Shown one piece after another: positions 1 to 9,725 of a stretch of DNA of 64,000 nt. The translations under genes and the position numbers were made by a program. The stretch is taken from NCBI RefSeq assembly GCF_014127105.1, contig NZ_CP059902.1, forward strand, positions 2,327,001 to 2,391,000, written 5' to 3'. The notes beneath the pieces are model-generated. The model was not told the origin of the DNA, searched no databases, and was given only the letters and a program-made list of their open reading frames with translations. The stretch is from Devosia sp. MC521 (GTDB lineage Bacteria; Pseudomonadota; Alphaproteobacteria; Rhizobiales; Devosiaceae). Numbering within the stretch: the stretch's first letter is position 1; each line of letters starts with the position of its first letter.

Positions 1-842
1 CGCAAGTGGTCGGCAATTACGCGCAGCGAGCGATTGCCCGGACCGTTGATGTCGGAATTGGTTGCGTGAGCGGCAGACGAGATCAGCGCCTTGAACAGGT
101 CGATATCGTAATTGTTGTGAACCCCCTGCATCACTGCAGCGATACGTTCAAGACCCATGCCGGTATCGATGGACGGGCGTGGCAGGCCAGTACGCGAACC
201 ATCGGCATGCTGTTCGAACTGCATGAAAACAAGGTTCCAGATTTCGATCCAACGATCGCCATCTTCATCAGGAGAACCCGGAGGGCCGCCCCAGACCTTA
301 TCGCCGTGGTCATAGAAGATTTCCGAGCACGGACCGCAAGGGCCGGTATCGCCCATCTGCCAGAAGTTGGACTTGGCGCCGAGGCGAACAATGCGATCTT
401 CAGAAAGACCAGCAATCTTCTTCCAAAGCTCCATAGCCTCATCATCGTCCTGATAGACGGTGACCATCAGCTTGTCTTTTGGAAGAGCCCAGTCCTTGGT
501 GAGGAGGTTCCAAGCCAATTCAATCGCGTCGGACTTGAAATAATCGCCAAACGAGAAGTTGCCGAGCATTTCAAAGAAAGTGTGGTGGCGCGCGGTAAAG
601 CCCACATTGTCCAGATCGTTGTGCTTACCGCCAGCGCGTACGCACTTCTGTGCCGTCGTCGCGGTCGAGTAAGGACGTTTTTCAACGCCGGTGAAGACGT
701 TCTTGAACTGGACCATGCCCGCATTGGTAAACATCAACGTCGGGTCATTGCGCGGGACGAGCGGGCTCGAGGCAACGGCTTCGTGGCCATTGCGTGCAAA
801 GTAGTCGACAAAGCTCGAACGAAGATCGTTTACGCTGGTCAT
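1..842 (-). CDS. alaS: Alanyl-tRNA synthetase, N-terminal part (runs off the window)
   Basis: This is the first 280 codons of alanyl-tRNA synthetase, the cytoplasmic class II enzyme that charges tRNA-Ala. The start codon is the ATG at 840-842, giving [20 protein letters not shown], the usual AlaRS opening. The visible part covers the aminoacylation core, including the segments [50 protein letters not shown] and [15 protein letters not shown]. The editing and C-Ala domains lie outside the window, since the family is about 880 residues long. It lies downstream of recA on the same strand, a pairing seen in other alphaproteobacteria, with a recA terminator between them. Identification is certain; only the length is unknown. 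Confidence 0.97.
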   Translation of the reverse strand, partial: MTSVNDLRSSFVDYFARNGHEAVASSPLVPRNDPTLMFTNAGMVQFKNVFTGVEKRPYSTATTAQKCVRAGGKHNDLDNVGFTARHHTFFEMLGNFSFGDYFKSDAIELAWNLLTKDWALPKDKLMVTVYQDDDEAMELWKKIAGLSEDRIVRLGAKSNFWQMGDTGPCGPCSEIFYDHGDKVWGGPPGSPDEDGDRWIEIWNLVFMQFEQHADGSRTGLPRPSIDTGMGLERIAAVMQGVHNNYDIDLFKALISSAAHATNSDINGPGNRSLRVIADHL

Positions 843-1030
843 ACACAGGCTTTCATGGCGAGCGGGCGCAGTGACGCCCGAGTAGGAAAATTTGGGGGCT
901 ATTTATCGTGATGGCTCGTTGTGTGTCCAGCGTTGGACGGGGAAAAACCGGCGAGTTTTCAGCAAGTGGCGCATTTGCCCCAAGTGCTGTGACGGCTTTG
1001 TCAATTATTTGAGCTAAAGCGTCCCCCCGG

Positions 1031-1058
1031 AAAACAAAAACCCCCGCCGAAGCGGGGG
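1031..1058 (-). terminator. Rho-independent terminator of recA
   Basis: The hairpin CCCCCGC-CGAA-GCGGGGG occupies 1041-1058. On the minus strand it is followed by the T-rich run TTTTTGTTTT. It sits about 20 bases after the recA stop codon and separates recA from alaS. Confidence 0.9.
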
Positions 1059-1078
1059 TAGTGCAATCAATTTCAATC

Positions 1079-2152
1079 TTAGTCTTCGCTACCTGCGTCG
1101 TCTTCGCCGGCCGCCACCAAGAGCACTTCACCGAGGAGGCCGGAGCTTTCGCGCACACCCTGTTCGATGGTGTTGGCGACTTCTGGATTATCCTTGAGGA
1201 ACTGTCGGGCATTTTCACGCCCCTGCCCCAGACGCTGACTTTCCCAAGAGAACCAAGCGCCCGCCTTATCGACGATACCAGACTTCACACCCAGATCGAG
1301 CAATTCACCAGTTTTGGAAATGCCTTCGCCATACATGATGTCGAATTCGACCTGACGGAACGGCGGAGCAAGCTTGTTCTTGACCACCTTGACGCGGGTC
1401 TGGTTACCAACGATCTCTTCGCGATCTTTGAGAGCACCGATACGACGGATGTCCAAGCGAACCGACGCATAGAACTTCAGCGCGTTACCACCAGTGGTGG
1501 TTTCTGGCGAACCATACATCACACCGATCTTCATACGGATCTGGTTGATGAAGATAACCAGACACTTCGACTTCGAAATCGACGAGGTCAGCTTACGCAT
1601 GGCCTGGCTCATCAGACGCGCCTGCTGGCCCGGCAGGCTATCGCCCATTTCGCCCTCAAGTTCAGCGCGAGGGGTGAGAGCCGCAACCGAGTCGATGACG
1701 AGCACGTCGATCGCGCCCGAGCGCACCAAGGTGTCCGTGATTTCAAGCGCCTGCTCGCCAGTATCCGGCTGCGAAATCAACAGGTCGTCGATATTCACGC
1801 CAAGCTTACGAGCGTAGACCGGATCAAGTGCGTGCTCGGCGTCCACAAACGCGCAGATGCCGCCCTTACGCTGGGCCTCCGCGATAACATGCAGCGCCAA
1901 TGTAGTCTTACCGGAGCTTTCCGGACCAAAAATCTCGACAATACGGCCCTTTGGCAGACCACCAATGCCCAGCGCGATGTCGAGACCCAGCGAACCGGTT
2001 GAAATAGCTTCAACTTCAATCGCCTGGTTTTCACCCAAGCGCATGATTGAGCCTTTACCGAAATTACGTTCGATTTGGCTCAGCGCGGCCGCAAGAGCCT
2101 TGTCCTTGTCCATAGATCCACCTTCAACAACGCGAAGCGACGAAGCTGCCAT
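1079..2152 (-). CDS. recA: Recombinase A
   Basis: RecA is the DNA-dependent ATPase that forms the strand-exchange filament and triggers LexA self-cleavage in the SOS response. The 357-residue product has the Walker A motif GPESSGKT at 76-83, a Walker B strand ending in LVIDSVAAL near 150, the L2 region with [25 protein letters not shown], and the acidic C-terminus GEDDAGSED. Length and order fit the family. The first ATG is used because alphaproteobacterial RecA proteins usually carry about 15 residues before the conserved ALxAALxQIxRxFGKG helix; an internal Met at residue 14 is the alternative. A LexA-type operator lies upstream and a strong terminator follows. Confidence 0.98.
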   Translation of the reverse strand: MAASSLRVVEGGSMDKDKALAAALSQIERNFGKGSIMRLGENQAIEVEAISTGSLGLDIALGIGGLPKGRIVEIFGPESSGKTTLALHVIAEAQRKGGICAFVDAEHALDPVYARKLGVNIDDLLISQPDTGEQALEITDTLVRSGAIDVLVIDSVAALTPRAELEGEMGDSLPGQQARLMSQAMRKLTSSISKSKCLVIFINQIRMKIGVMYGSPETTTGGNALKFYASVRLDIRRIGALKDREEIVGNQTRVKVVKNKLAPPFRQVEFDIMYGEGISKTGELLDLGVKSGIVDKAGAWFSWESQRLGQGRENARQFLKDNPEVANTIEQGVRESSGLLGEVLLVAAGEDDAGSED

Positions 2153-2230
2153 AATGCTGTCTCCTTATTTCACGCTCTCGAAGTCACTGCAACGAGAGGA
2201 TCTAGCCAATGTGCGATATCTGTATCGCAT

Positions 2231-2277
2231 TTGTTCTCATTTTGTACCCGTTCAGTCAAGGCCGAAAATGAGAACAA
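2231..2277. promoter_or_regulatory. Probable LexA operator region of recA with a 13-bp inverted repeat
   Basis: On the recA strand GTAC-AAAATGA-GAAC (plus-strand 2233-2247) matches the alphaproteobacterial SOS box GAAC-N7-GAAC with one mismatch, 80-95 bases before the recA start. The arm TTGTTCTCATTTT (2231-2243) recurs as a perfect inverted copy at 2265-2277, giving two facing half-operators 21 bases apart. The identification as a LexA site is inference from position and pattern. Confidence 0.5.
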
Positions 2278-2432
2278 AGCCAGACTTTTGAGAGACAGCC
2301 AGTTCAGGGCCCAATTGCCGCGATTCTGCTGCGCCTGTCGCGTCACTTTAAAAAGTATGATTTATGGCTAGACAGCTGCCAAAAGCTTGGGTTTTATGCC
2401 CCCGCTCAGGGGAAGCTCAGCCGAGGACTGAT

Positions 2433-3428
2433 ATGCATCTCATACAATATTTGGACGACAACAACACGCGTGCTGTGGGCGTAACGCTCGAAGGCGTCAC
2501 CAAACGCCTCAACGAGATCACGAGCGTCTACGCCTTGGCGCAGAAGGCTTTTTCCACCGCAGGCGGCATCCCTGCAGTGGTGAAATCTGTGGGTCTTGGT
2601 GAGACCGTCGACAAGGCACAGCTCTACGCCGCAGGACGCTTGCTTTCGCCCATTGACCACCCCGATGCCGCCCATTTGCACGTTACCGGAACGGGCCTAA
2701 CCCACCTTGGTTCGGCAGCAACCCGCGACGCTATGCACAAGGCAAATGGTTCAAAGCCTGTCGAAGAGCTGACCGACAGCATGAAAATGTTCCGTATGGG
2801 ACTTGAGAACGGCAAACCGAAAGACGGTGAGCGTGGCGTCCAGCCAGAGTGGTTCTACAAGGGCAATGGCAATATCGTTGCGAGGCCCGGCCAGCCAATC
2901 CCGTCCCCAAGCTTTACCCTCGACGCTGGTGAAGAGCCGGAGATGGCCGGCATTTACGTGATCGATGCGGATGGCAATCCGCGCCGCATCGGCTTTGCTG
3001 TGGCCAATGAGTTTTCTGACCATGTCACCGAGCGCATCAACTATTTGTACCTCGCACATTCGAAACTGCGCTGGTGTTCATTTGGCCCTGAAATCCGTGT
3101 CGGTGATTTACCGAAGCACGTGGAGGGCACCTCGCGCATCCTGCGTAATGGCGAAGTTCTCTGGCAAAAACCGTTCCTCTCCGGCGAGGACAACATGAGC
3201 CACACCATAGCCAATCTCGAATACCACCACTTCAAATACGATCTGTTCTGCCAGCCAGGAGATGTGCATGTGCATATGTTCGGGACAGCAACACTGAGCT
3301 TTGCTGATGGGATTTCGACTCAACCCGGCGACGTCTTCGAAATCGAAGAGACCCAGTTCGGTCTACCGCTCCGCAATGGCGTTGCGATCGATGCCGACAA
3401 GGACGTGAAAGTTTTGGGGCTCTACTGA
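2433..3428 (+). CDS. FAH-family protein, AraD1/GguC type
   Basis: A 331-residue protein resembling the GguC/AraD1 branch of the fumarylacetoacetate hydrolase superfamily. In that branch AraD1 proteins dehydrate 2-keto-3-deoxy-L-arabonate, while GguC is named from a sugar-transport locus; which role applies here is not shown by the sequence. Recognisable segments include the N-terminal MHLIQYLDDNNTRAVGV, DHPDAAHLHVTGTGLTHLGSA, QPEWFYKGNG and the C-terminal stretch with HMFGTATLSFADG. I chose the ATG at 2433, preceded by GAGG 8 bases upstream, over an upstream ATG at 2364 that would add 23 uncharacteristic residues. No other sugar-catabolism genes adjoin it, so it appears to be a stand-alone gene between recA and cckA. 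Confidence 0.8.
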   Translation: MHLIQYLDDNNTRAVGVTLEGVTKRLNEITSVYALAQKAFSTAGGIPAVVKSVGLGETVDKAQLYAAGRLLSPIDHPDAAHLHVTGTGLTHLGSAATRDAMHKANGSKPVEELTDSMKMFRMGLENGKPKDGERGVQPEWFYKGNGNIVARPGQPIPSPSFTLDAGEEPEMAGIYVIDADGNPRRIGFAVANEFSDHVTERINYLYLAHSKLRWCSFGPEIRVGDLPKHVEGTSRILRNGEVLWQKPFLSGEDNMSHTIANLEYHHFKYDLFCQPGDVHVHMFGTATLSFADGISTQPGDVFEIEETQFGLPLRNGVAIDADKDVKVLGLY

Positions 3429-3450
3429 TCCCCTCACCCGCGCAGTAAAA

Positions 3451-3480
3451 AGCCCGCTTCTCATGAAGCGGGCTTTTTTG
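3451..3480. terminator. Bidirectional terminator between the AraD1-like gene and cckA
   Basis: AGCCCGCTTC-TCAT-GAAGCGGGCT at 3451-3474 is flanked by A-run on the left and TTTTTT on the right, so it can end both converging genes. Confidence 0.92.
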
Positions 3481-3494
3481 TTCAGACTACATGA

Positions 3495-6062
3495 TCAATT
3501 CGGCTTGTCCTGGCGCTGCAGCACTTCCTTGACCTTGGAATTGATGTCGTCGAGCGAATAAGGCTTTGGCAGGAAGTCGACACTCTGATCGTCCTCAATG
3601 TCGCGTCGTACGCTTTCCTCAGCATAGCCAGATACGAAGATGATCTTGAGATTCTTGATCTTACCACGGATCGATTTGAGCATGGTCGGACCGTCCATTT
3701 CCGGCATCACCACATCAGAGATGATCAGATCGACCTCATAATTGTGATCTTCGAGCACCCAGATCGCCTCTTCCCCGCTATCGGCTTCGAGCACTTCATA
3801 GCCGGTCGCCCGCAGCGCGCGAGCGGAGAAGGCACGGACGCTTTCCTCGTCTTCCACGAGCAGAATACGCTCGTGACCGGTTAGGTCCTTGGCTGGCACG
3901 GCGGCCGCAATAGCTGCCTTCTGCACTTCTTCAATCGTCGGTACATGACGCGGCAAGAAGATCTTGAAAGTCGTGCCCACGCCGACGGTCGAAACCGGAT
4001 AGATAAAGCCTTCGGTCTGTTTGACGATGCCATAAACGGTCGACAGACCAAGCCCGGTGCCTTTGCCTAGTTCCTTGGTGGTGAAGAAAGGATCGAAAAT
4101 CTTCTGCAGGATTTCCGGGCTCATACCGGTACCGGTATCTTCCACCTCGATGAGCACGTAATCGGCTGCCGGCATGCCTTCGTGGCGCATGGAAACAACG
4201 TCGATCTCGCCCACATTGCTGGTGCGAATTGTGATCGAGCCGCCATTTGGCATAGCGTCACGGGCGTTAACAACGAGATTGATAATAACCTGCTCTAGCT
4301 GCACCACGTCAGCGCGAACCGGCCAAATATCACGGCCATGATCGACGGCCAGCTGGTTCTTTTCGCCAATCATGCGCTTCAACAGCACCGTCAAATCATC
4401 AACGATCAGCGGCAATTCAAGCACCTGCGGCCGTAATGTCTGGCGGCGCGAGAAAGCCAAGAGCTGCCGGGTAAGACCGGCCGCGCGATTAGCGTTCTGC
4501 TTGATCTGCATCAGCTCATTAAAGGATGGATCGCCCAACTTGTGCTTGAGCAAGAGCAGATCGGAGAAGCCAATAATAGCGGTGAGGAGATTGTTAAAAT
4601 CGTGGGCAATGCCGCCTGCCAACTGACCAATCGCCTGCATCTTCTGGCTTTGCGCAAACTGCGCTTCGAGCTTGCGCTGGTCCGTCATATCAAGCGCGTA
4701 GACGTTCACCTGTTCAGGCGAACCAGCACTGAGTTCCGAAGCGGAGATATAAAGGCGAACCGCGTGATCGCCTTCCATATTGAGCGTCGCATCTACAGGC
4801 TCGACGGCCGACCGCCCCGACATAGCGTCGGCAATGGCCTTCACCAGCTTGTCGCGGCTGGAGCCATCGACTAAGTCCACGACCGGATGCAGTTCCAGAC
4901 TTTGCGCCTCCCCCGACCACTGGAAGATACGGCTGAATGGTGCATTGGTGCGGACAATCCGCCCTTCCCCATCAAGGGTCGCAATCGCAAATGGCGTATC
5001 GTTGAAGAAGCGCGAGAAGCGCACTTCAGCGGCGCGTAGCGCTTCTTCATTGTCTGGAGCACTGGAGCGATCGAGCACCAACGTGCGGGTTTCCCCGAGT
5101 TCGCCATCGGCCAAGCGCGCAGCACGGTGCAACAGACGCACCGGCAATGTCGTGCCATTGCGGCGCACGAAATCAATGTCGATGATCTCCGTGCGAATTT
5201 CGCCATCGCCACGACCACGCATCAGCAGCGACGCACCGTCTCCACGGACAATGTCCGATAGCGCCAACTGGCCGACATTAAACTCGGCCAAATCATAGCC
5301 CAGCCAATCCGCCAACGTCGAGTTGAGATACTGGATGCGGCCTTGGGCATCGGCAGAGAAGAAACCGGAAGGCGAGTGATCAAGATAGTCAATGGCGCGC
5401 TGCAGATCGCGGAACGCCGTCTCGTTGTTTTCGCGATCACGCGTAATGTCTTCTACCGACCAAGTGACTAAAGGCTTGGTCGTTTCGTCACTAGCAGGGA
5501 GCGGACGCACTGCGACACGATACCAGAAAACACGATTGGCTTCAGCCTGAGAACCACCGAGGCCACCCGGAATTCGAATGTCTTCGATGGCATTTCGGCC
5601 TTCCTTGGCAGCGCGCGACAGTCGGTAAACCGCCTCGCTCGCATCGGCATAACCCGCAAAAAGGCGCGGTACGCCAACAGGGACACCATTGGTGACGCCG
5701 CCGGGGAAACTACCATAATGGTGGTTCACATATGAAATCTTGCCATCACGGTCAGCAATCAGCACGCCAAAGGGCATGCTATCGACCAGAGCATGATTGA
5801 CGGTACGGCGTTCTTCGGTTGAGGCGAAGCGGAAGAGATTGGCCGCAAGCCCGAACAGGAAAAACACACCCGCTACAGCTAGCAGCCCAACGAAACTCAT
5901 CACAATCTCGGGCGATATGCGTTCCCCGAAGAGAGAAAACACAACCGCCGCCGCAATCAGCGCCGCGCCGAGTAGTATAACGCGCCACAATCCCGTTCCG
6001 CCACGCGCAGCGTCGAGGACGGGTTCGGGATAGCTATGCTCGCCGAGCGGCGTCCTTGCCAT
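3495..6062 (-). CDS. cckA: Hybrid sensor histidine kinase of the CckA type
   Basis: An 855-residue inner-membrane hybrid kinase. Two transmembrane segments lie near residues 26-46 and 53-74, followed by PAS-like sensor domains, a HisKA domain with the phospho-histidine motif [20 protein letters not shown], a HATPase domain with [14 protein letters not shown] (N box) and [15 protein letters not shown] (G2 box), and a C-terminal receiver domain whose phospho-acceptor lies in [12 protein letters not shown]. This order and the HDFNNLL sequence are typical of CckA, which through ChpT phosphorylates CtrA and CpdR to control cell cycle and flagellar genes. The ATG at 6060-6062, with GGAG 9 bases upstream, is preferred to an upstream TTG at 6095. 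CtrA-type boxes occur before several flagellar operons in this window, which fits the assignment. Confidence 0.88.
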   Translation of the reverse strand: MARTPLGEHSYPEPVLDAARGGTGLWRVILLGAALIAAAVVFSLFGERISPEIVMSFVGLLAVAGVFFLFGLAANLFRFASTEERRTVNHALVDSMPFGVLIADRDGKISYVNHHYGSFPGGVTNGVPVGVPRLFAGYADASEAVYRLSRAAKEGRNAIEDIRIPGGLGGSQAEANRVFWYRVAVRPLPASDETTKPLVTWSVEDITRDRENNETAFRDLQRAIDYLDHSPSGFFSADAQGRIQYLNSTLADWLGYDLAEFNVGQLALSDIVRGDGASLLMRGRGDGEIRTEIIDIDFVRRNGTTLPVRLLHRAARLADGELGETRTLVLDRSSAPDNEEALRAAEVRFSRFFNDTPFAIATLDGEGRIVRTNAPFSRIFQWSGEAQSLELHPVVDLVDGSSRDKLVKAIADAMSGRSAVEPVDATLNMEGDHAVRLYISASELSAGSPEQVNVYALDMTDQRKLEAQFAQSQKMQAIGQLAGGIAHDFNNLLTAIIGFSDLLLLKHKLGDPSFNELMQIKQNANRAAGLTRQLLAFSRRQTLRPQVLELPLIVDDLTVLLKRMIGEKNQLAVDHGRDIWPVRADVVQLEQVIINLVVNARDAMPNGGSITIRTSNVGEIDVVSMRHEGMPAADYVLIEVEDTGTGMSPEILQKIFDPFFTTKELGKGTGLGLSTVYGIVKQTEGFIYPVSTVGVGTTFKIFLPRHVPTIEEVQKAAIAAAVPAKDLTGHERILLVEDEESVRAFSARALRATGYEVLEADSGEEAIWVLEDHNYEVDLIISDVVMPEMDGPTMLKSIRGKIKNLKIIFVSGYAEESVRRDIEDDQSVDFLPKPYSLDDINSKVKEVLQRQDKPN

Positions 6063-6161
6063 AATTACGTGCTCCAACGTCCCGAATCGAGACAATTAAA
6101 AAAGGATTAGCAAATGGGGGCCGGTGTTGGGAGCCCGAAGGAGTTAATCTTCATAGTCAAT

Positions 6162-7244
6162 CTACCGCGTCGGACGCCAACCTCCACGCCGATTTTTCAG
6201 CCCCATCACGAAACCGATGACTTCAGCAACAGCCTTGAAGTGCTCGATTGGAATGGTTTCATCAAGATCCACAGTGGCATAGAGCGCGCGAGCGAGGGGT
6301 GGGTTTTCAACCACAGGCACGTCCCTATCTTCGGCCAAGGCACGAATGCGCAGAGCAACGGCATCAACGCCCTTGGCGACGCAAATTGGCGCAGCCATCT
6401 TAGCATCGTATTTTAGCGCCACCGCAAAGTGCGTAGGGTTTGCGATAACCACGGTAGAATTAGGGACCTGCGCCATCATGCGCTTACGAGACCGTTCTTG
6501 CCGCAGCTGACGCAGGCGTCCCTTCACATGCGGATCGCCTTCCTGCTGCTTATACTCTTCGCGCGTTTCCTGAACGGACATCATCTGACGCTTCCACCAC
6601 TTCTGACGCACGTAGAAGTAGTCCGCACCAGCGATAATCGTCACGACAATCAGAACTGCGCCGAGGATTTTCACGCCGAGTTCTTGAAAATCCAAGAGCA
6701 TAACGAGCGGATCAGCGGTCATCATCGTGTCCAGTCGGTCGCGTTCCGGCCAACACACTGCCACCACGACGGCGCCAACAATGATGATTTTAAGGAGCCC
6801 CTTGCCGAAGTTCACCAGAGCTTCAGAAGAGAACAGGCGCTTTGCCCCTGCTAATGGAGAAATTTTGGATAGCTTGGGCGTGATGGGCTGCGCGGACCAA
6901 ACCGGCTTGTGTTGTACCAAATTCGCCAGCACGCCGCAGGCAAACAGAATTATAAGCGGGATCAACATGACCCCGAGGACAGAATAAACTAAGCGACTGA
7001 TGAAATCAGAAAAGCCAGCGGCACTGATGTCGATCTGATCAACGTTCATCAGGACAAGACTGAGTGACGTGTTGAGCTCGCTGGCAACCCAAGGCGAGAC
7101 CGAGGCGAAGACGCCGGTGATGCCTATGAGCATAAACCAGGAGGTGACCTCCTGACTTTTCGCGACATCACCCTTTTTGTGTGCGTCATCGAGCTTTTTC
7201 TGGGAGGGGTCTTCGGTTTTGGAGTCTTTATCCTCGTCTGACAT
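6162..7244 (-). CDS. flhB: Flagellar export switch protein FlhB
   Basis: FlhB is the inner-membrane protein of the flagellar type III export gate that switches secretion from rod/hook to filament substrates. The 360 residues contain a polar N-terminus (MSDEDKDSKTEDPSQKKLDDAHKKGDV), four hydrophobic segments between about 35 and 210, and a cytoplasmic domain with the self-cleavage motif NPTH at 269-272 in VVIANPTHFAVALKYD. Length is normal. It is the last gene of the minus-strand run flgB-flgC-fliE-fliQ-fliR-flhB and begins 4 bases after the fliR stop. Confidence 0.97.
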   Translation of the reverse strand: MSDEDKDSKTEDPSQKKLDDAHKKGDVAKSQEVTSWFMLIGITGVFASVSPWVASELNTSLSLVLMNVDQIDISAAGFSDFISRLVYSVLGVMLIPLIILFACGVLANLVQHKPVWSAQPITPKLSKISPLAGAKRLFSSEALVNFGKGLLKIIIVGAVVVAVCWPERDRLDTMMTADPLVMLLDFQELGVKILGAVLIVVTIIAGADYFYVRQKWWKRQMMSVQETREEYKQQEGDPHVKGRLRQLRQERSRKRMMAQVPNSTVVIANPTHFAVALKYDAKMAAPICVAKGVDAVALRIRALAEDRDVPVVENPPLARALYATVDLDETIPIEHFKAVAEVIGFVMGLKNRRGGWRPTR

Positions 7245-7247
7245 CTC

Positions 7248-8015
7248 TTAGCCTCGCCACATCGTCAGATGCTCTTCGAAGGCGGTGAGATACCAGCCCA
7301 TCATCATCGAGAGGAGAAGGAAGAGGAGCAGGATGCCGACCAAGATATTGGCAGGCATAAGCACGAAATACACCTGCAACGCAGGCATGAGACGCGCGAG
7401 GATGCCCGAGCCAAGGTTAAAGACCAGGCCGAAAACGATGAACGGCGCTGCCATCTGTACGCCCACTGCGAAAGCACTCGCCACGGTTTGCAGGGCAAGC
7501 TGCATAAAGTCTTCAAACATCATCGGGGCAGATATGGAGAAGACGCCGTAGCTGTCATAAATCGCGGCAAGAGCAAGATGATGCAGGTCTGTCGAAAAGA
7601 TGAGCGCCAAACCCAAAAAAGACAGAAAATTCGCAAACACGGCGCTTTGCGCACCAGCTTGGCCGGGGTCAGCTCCGAGCGCACCCGATAGACCCGTTTG
7701 GAACGCCACAATGGTCCCCGCCACTAGGGTTGCCATTGTCGTGATGCGAATAATCCCGCCGATGATCAGCCCAATAGCCAGTTCATGCAGCAACAGGCCG
7801 ACGACAGCGCCTAAGTCAGTCGGCATAGCGGGAATGAGGGGACTAAGAAGGGGAAAAACCACAAACGTGAACGCTAGCGCAAAGCACAAGCGAAGCCGCA
7901 TCGGGATAGTCTTCTCTCCGAGGGCAGGCATCAGCATCAGCAACGCACCGATGCGTGCGAACAAGACCATGAACGCAAAGGCCACATCTGGCAGCCAATT
8001 TAGGCTGACCGTCAC
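7248..8015 (-). CDS. fliR: Flagellar export gate protein FliR
   Basis: A 255-residue polytopic membrane protein of the FliR family, part of the FliPQR export-gate helix that feeds substrates through the MS ring. Typical features are the N-terminal hydrophobic stretch with FARIGALLMLMPALGE, the LGLALIFSTDLHHLALAAIYDSY segment and several long hydrophobic helices. It follows fliQ by one base and precedes flhB by three, so the three are clearly co-transcribed. Confidence 0.95.
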   Translation of the reverse strand: MTVSLNWLPDVAFAFMVLFARIGALLMLMPALGEKTIPMRLRLCFALAFTFVVFPLLSPLIPAMPTDLGAVVGLLLHELAIGLIIGGIIRITTMATLVAGTIVAFQTGLSGALGADPGQAGAQSAVFANFLSFLGLALIFSTDLHHLALAAIYDSYGVFSISAPMMFEDFMQLALQTVASAFAVGVQMAAPFIVFGLVFNLGSGILARLMPALQVYFVLMPANILVGILLLFLLLSMMMGWYLTAFEEHLTMWRG

Positions 8016-8016
8016 C

Positions 8017-8283
8017 TCAGAACCCGACGATAATCATGTCGACGACTTTATCCATAAAGCCCGACATGGTCGCCCCCATAAAGGGCAGGATCAGCAACAT
8101 GGTAAGGAACATCGCCACCACCTTCGGCACGAAGACGAGCGTTTGTTCTTGGATTTGCGTTAGCGCCTGGAAAAGCGCGATGACAACACCGACGGCAAGG
8201 CCAACAAGCATCAATGGTAGCGATACGATGAGCAAAGCCCAAATCGCTTGTTGAGCAATATCGAGTGTTTCTGCGCCAGACAT
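8017..8283 (-). CDS. fliQ: Flagellar export gate protein FliQ
   Basis: An 88-residue protein with two hydrophobic hairpin helices (about 15-38 and 52-78) separated by the conserved FQALTQIQEQTLVFVPK segment, which is diagnostic for FliQ. It assembles with FliP and FliR into the export gate. Length equals that of the family. The gene lies between fliE and fliR; a strong hairpin occupies the 89-base gap to fliE. Confidence 0.96.
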   Translation of the reverse strand: MSGAETLDIAQQAIWALLIVSLPLMLVGLAVGVVIALFQALTQIQEQTLVFVPKVVAMFLTMLLILPFMGATMSGFMDKVVDMIIVGF

Positions 8284-8327
8284 GACAGGGTTCCGGTGGA
8301 ATCAGGCCGTTAGGGTAGCGCAATTCG

Positions 8328-8361
8328 GGGTAGCCCGGCTCTGAATTTGGCCGGGCTACCC
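8328..8361 (-). other. 12-bp perfect hairpin in the fliE-fliQ gap
   Basis: GGGTAGCCCGGC (8328-8339) pairs perfectly with GCCGGGCTACCC (8350-8361) across a 10-base loop. No T-run follows on either strand, so it is not a standard terminator. In the mRNA it would lie just after the fliE stop and before fliQ, where it could adjust message stability or partial read-through. Confidence 0.6.
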
Positions 8362-8372
8362 AAAACTTAGTC

Positions 8373-8702
8373 TTAAATCGACATCCGCATGATTTCTTCG
8401 TAGGCGGAAATCACACGATCCCGAAGGGTGACCATGCTTTCAATAGCCATTTCGGTTTCAGAAAGCGCAGTCACCATATCGATGACATTCGCCTTGCCAT
8501 TGACCATATCAATGGCCAGTGCATCCGAAGTCTGACCTTTGTCGAGCACGCTCTGAACATTGCTCGCCAGCATGGACGCAAAGTCGTTGCTCGGACCGAG
8601 GTTCGCCTGCAGATCGGTCATCGGCAGCGGCTGCATAGTAACGAGACGGCTAGCGTTGGTATAAGCGCTAGTTGCGGCATTTAGTGGGGTAGTAAGTGCC
8701 AT
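8373..8702 (-). CDS. fliE: Flagellar hook-basal body complex protein FliE
   Basis: A 109-residue FliE, the export-apparatus-proximal component that joins the MS ring/export gate to the rod. The C-terminal half carries the conserved pattern VNGKANVIDMVTALSETEMAIESMVTLRDRVISAYEEIMRM, typical for the family in its VxxVVxAxxxAexxlqxxvxvRDKvvxAYqeIMrM form. It lies 26 bases after flgC in the flgB-flgC-fliE run. Confidence 0.95.
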   Translation of the reverse strand: MALTTPLNAATSAYTNASRLVTMQPLPMTDLQANLGPSNDFASMLASNVQSVLDKGQTSDALAIDMVNGKANVIDMVTALSETEMAIESMVTLRDRVISAYEEIMRMSI

Positions 8703-8728
8703 AACAAAAGCTCCAATAAAAAGGGTTA

Positions 8729-9139
8729 TTAACCGCCAAGAATGTCGAGGGTGCGCCCGAGCATCTGACGTGTGACCGTGACAACGTTGAGATTGGCTTC
8801 GTAGCTACGCTGCGCCTGCCTCATGTCCGCGGTCTCAATAATGCTGTTCACGTTTGGATACTGAACGTAGCCACTCTCATCTGCAGCAGGGTGACTTGGC
8901 TCGTAGCGTGGAATGAAGTCGGATTGGTCCAACGCCAACCGGCCAACCTCGACGATGCGTCCGCCCACTTCAGCATCAAAGCTAGCGTGGAATGTTGGGA
9001 TCCGCCGACGATAGGGGTCCTCACCCGGCGCTTTGCCAGCCGAGTCCGCATTGGCGATATTCTCTGCTATGACGCGCATGCGCGCTGTCTGAGCATGCAG
9101 TCCAGTAGCGGCGATCTTGAGTGATGAATTAAAATCCAT
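8729..9139 (-). CDS. flgC: Flagellar proximal rod protein FlgC
   Basis: A 136-residue rod protein. The N-terminus MDFNSSLKIAATGLHAQTARMRVIAENIANADSA has the rod/hook family signature ending in ENIANA, and the C-terminus has YPNVNSIIETADMRQAQRSYEANLNVVT, the FlgC form of the C-terminal coiled coil. It forms part of the periplasmic proximal rod with FlgB and FlgF. It lies 8 bases after flgB. Confidence 0.96.
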   Translation of the reverse strand: MDFNSSLKIAATGLHAQTARMRVIAENIANADSAGKAPGEDPYRRRIPTFHASFDAEVGGRIVEVGRLALDQSDFIPRYEPSHPAADESGYVQYPNVNSIIETADMRQAQRSYEANLNVVTVTRQMLGRTLDILGG

Positions 9140-9147
9140 GATCTACC

Positions 9148-9552
9148 TCAAACGTTCTTACCCAGCGCCACGCGCAGGATACGGACCGACTTCTGATACA
9201 GCGACGTCGCCGCTTGGTAGTCCATCATGTTGGTTGTTACTTTCATCATCTCATCCTCGAGCGTGATCCCATTGCCCTCGGGTGTGACTTCGAAGTTTGC
9301 CATTCGCTGGGCTGCGAACTGACCGCCTTCTGAAGATGCAACGATGTGCATAGGCTGGGTTGCGATCGTGGAGATCGAAGCTGAACTCATTTGCTTTGCT
9401 CTTTTAGCAAAGTCATACTGCGCAAGATCTCGACCGCGATAACCGGGTGTTTCGGCATTCGCGACGTTCTCTGCGAGCAATCCTTGTCGGCTTTGATGCC
9501 AACGCATTTTATCGGTCAGTGCTGAAAACACCGGCATGTCCATCAGTCCCAT
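9148..9552 (-). CDS. flgB: Flagellar proximal rod protein FlgB
   Basis: A 134-residue rod protein, first gene of the flgB-flgC-fliE-fliQ-fliR-flhB run. The conserved NVANAETPGYRGRDLAQYDF segment near residues 30-50 and the C-terminal EMMKVTTNMMDYQAATSLYQKSVRILRVALG identify FlgB. A perfect TTAA-N7-TTAA box lies about 50-60 bases upstream in the divergent region shared with fliO, which suggests early-class CtrA control. Confidence 0.95.
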   Translation of the reverse strand: MGLMDMPVFSALTDKMRWHQSRQGLLAENVANAETPGYRGRDLAQYDFAKRAKQMSSASISTIATQPMHIVASSEGGQFAAQRMANFEVTPEGNGITLEDEMMKVTTNMMDYQAATSLYQKSVRILRVALGKNV

Positions 9553-9599
9553 TTCCCGACTCCGCAGTTGTTAATGGGCACTTCTTGCCGATTTTAGGG

Positions 9600-9614
9600 T
9601 TAACAAATGGTTAA
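9600..9614. promoter_or_regulatory. CtrA-type box between flgB and fliO
   Basis: TTAA-CAAATGG-TTAA matches the full CtrA consensus TTAA-N7-TTAA. On the flgB strand it reads TTAACCATTTGTTAAC. It is central to the divergent flgB/fliO promoter region, whose transcription starts are not visible. CtrA binding is inferred from pattern and from the position before flagellar operons. Confidence 0.62.
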
Positions 9615-9725
9615 TTTTGGTCGCAAAATGCTTTGCTGACAGCAATATGCGGCAATAATTACCCATCAAAAGGCCGATCTTGCCCTTAAATACAAATCGG
9701 ACTATCGCCTTACGTGCCTGACAAA

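Noticed and set aside
1061..2002. A 313-codon plus-strand frame
   Set aside because: It is the antisense shadow of recA and has no recognisable motif.
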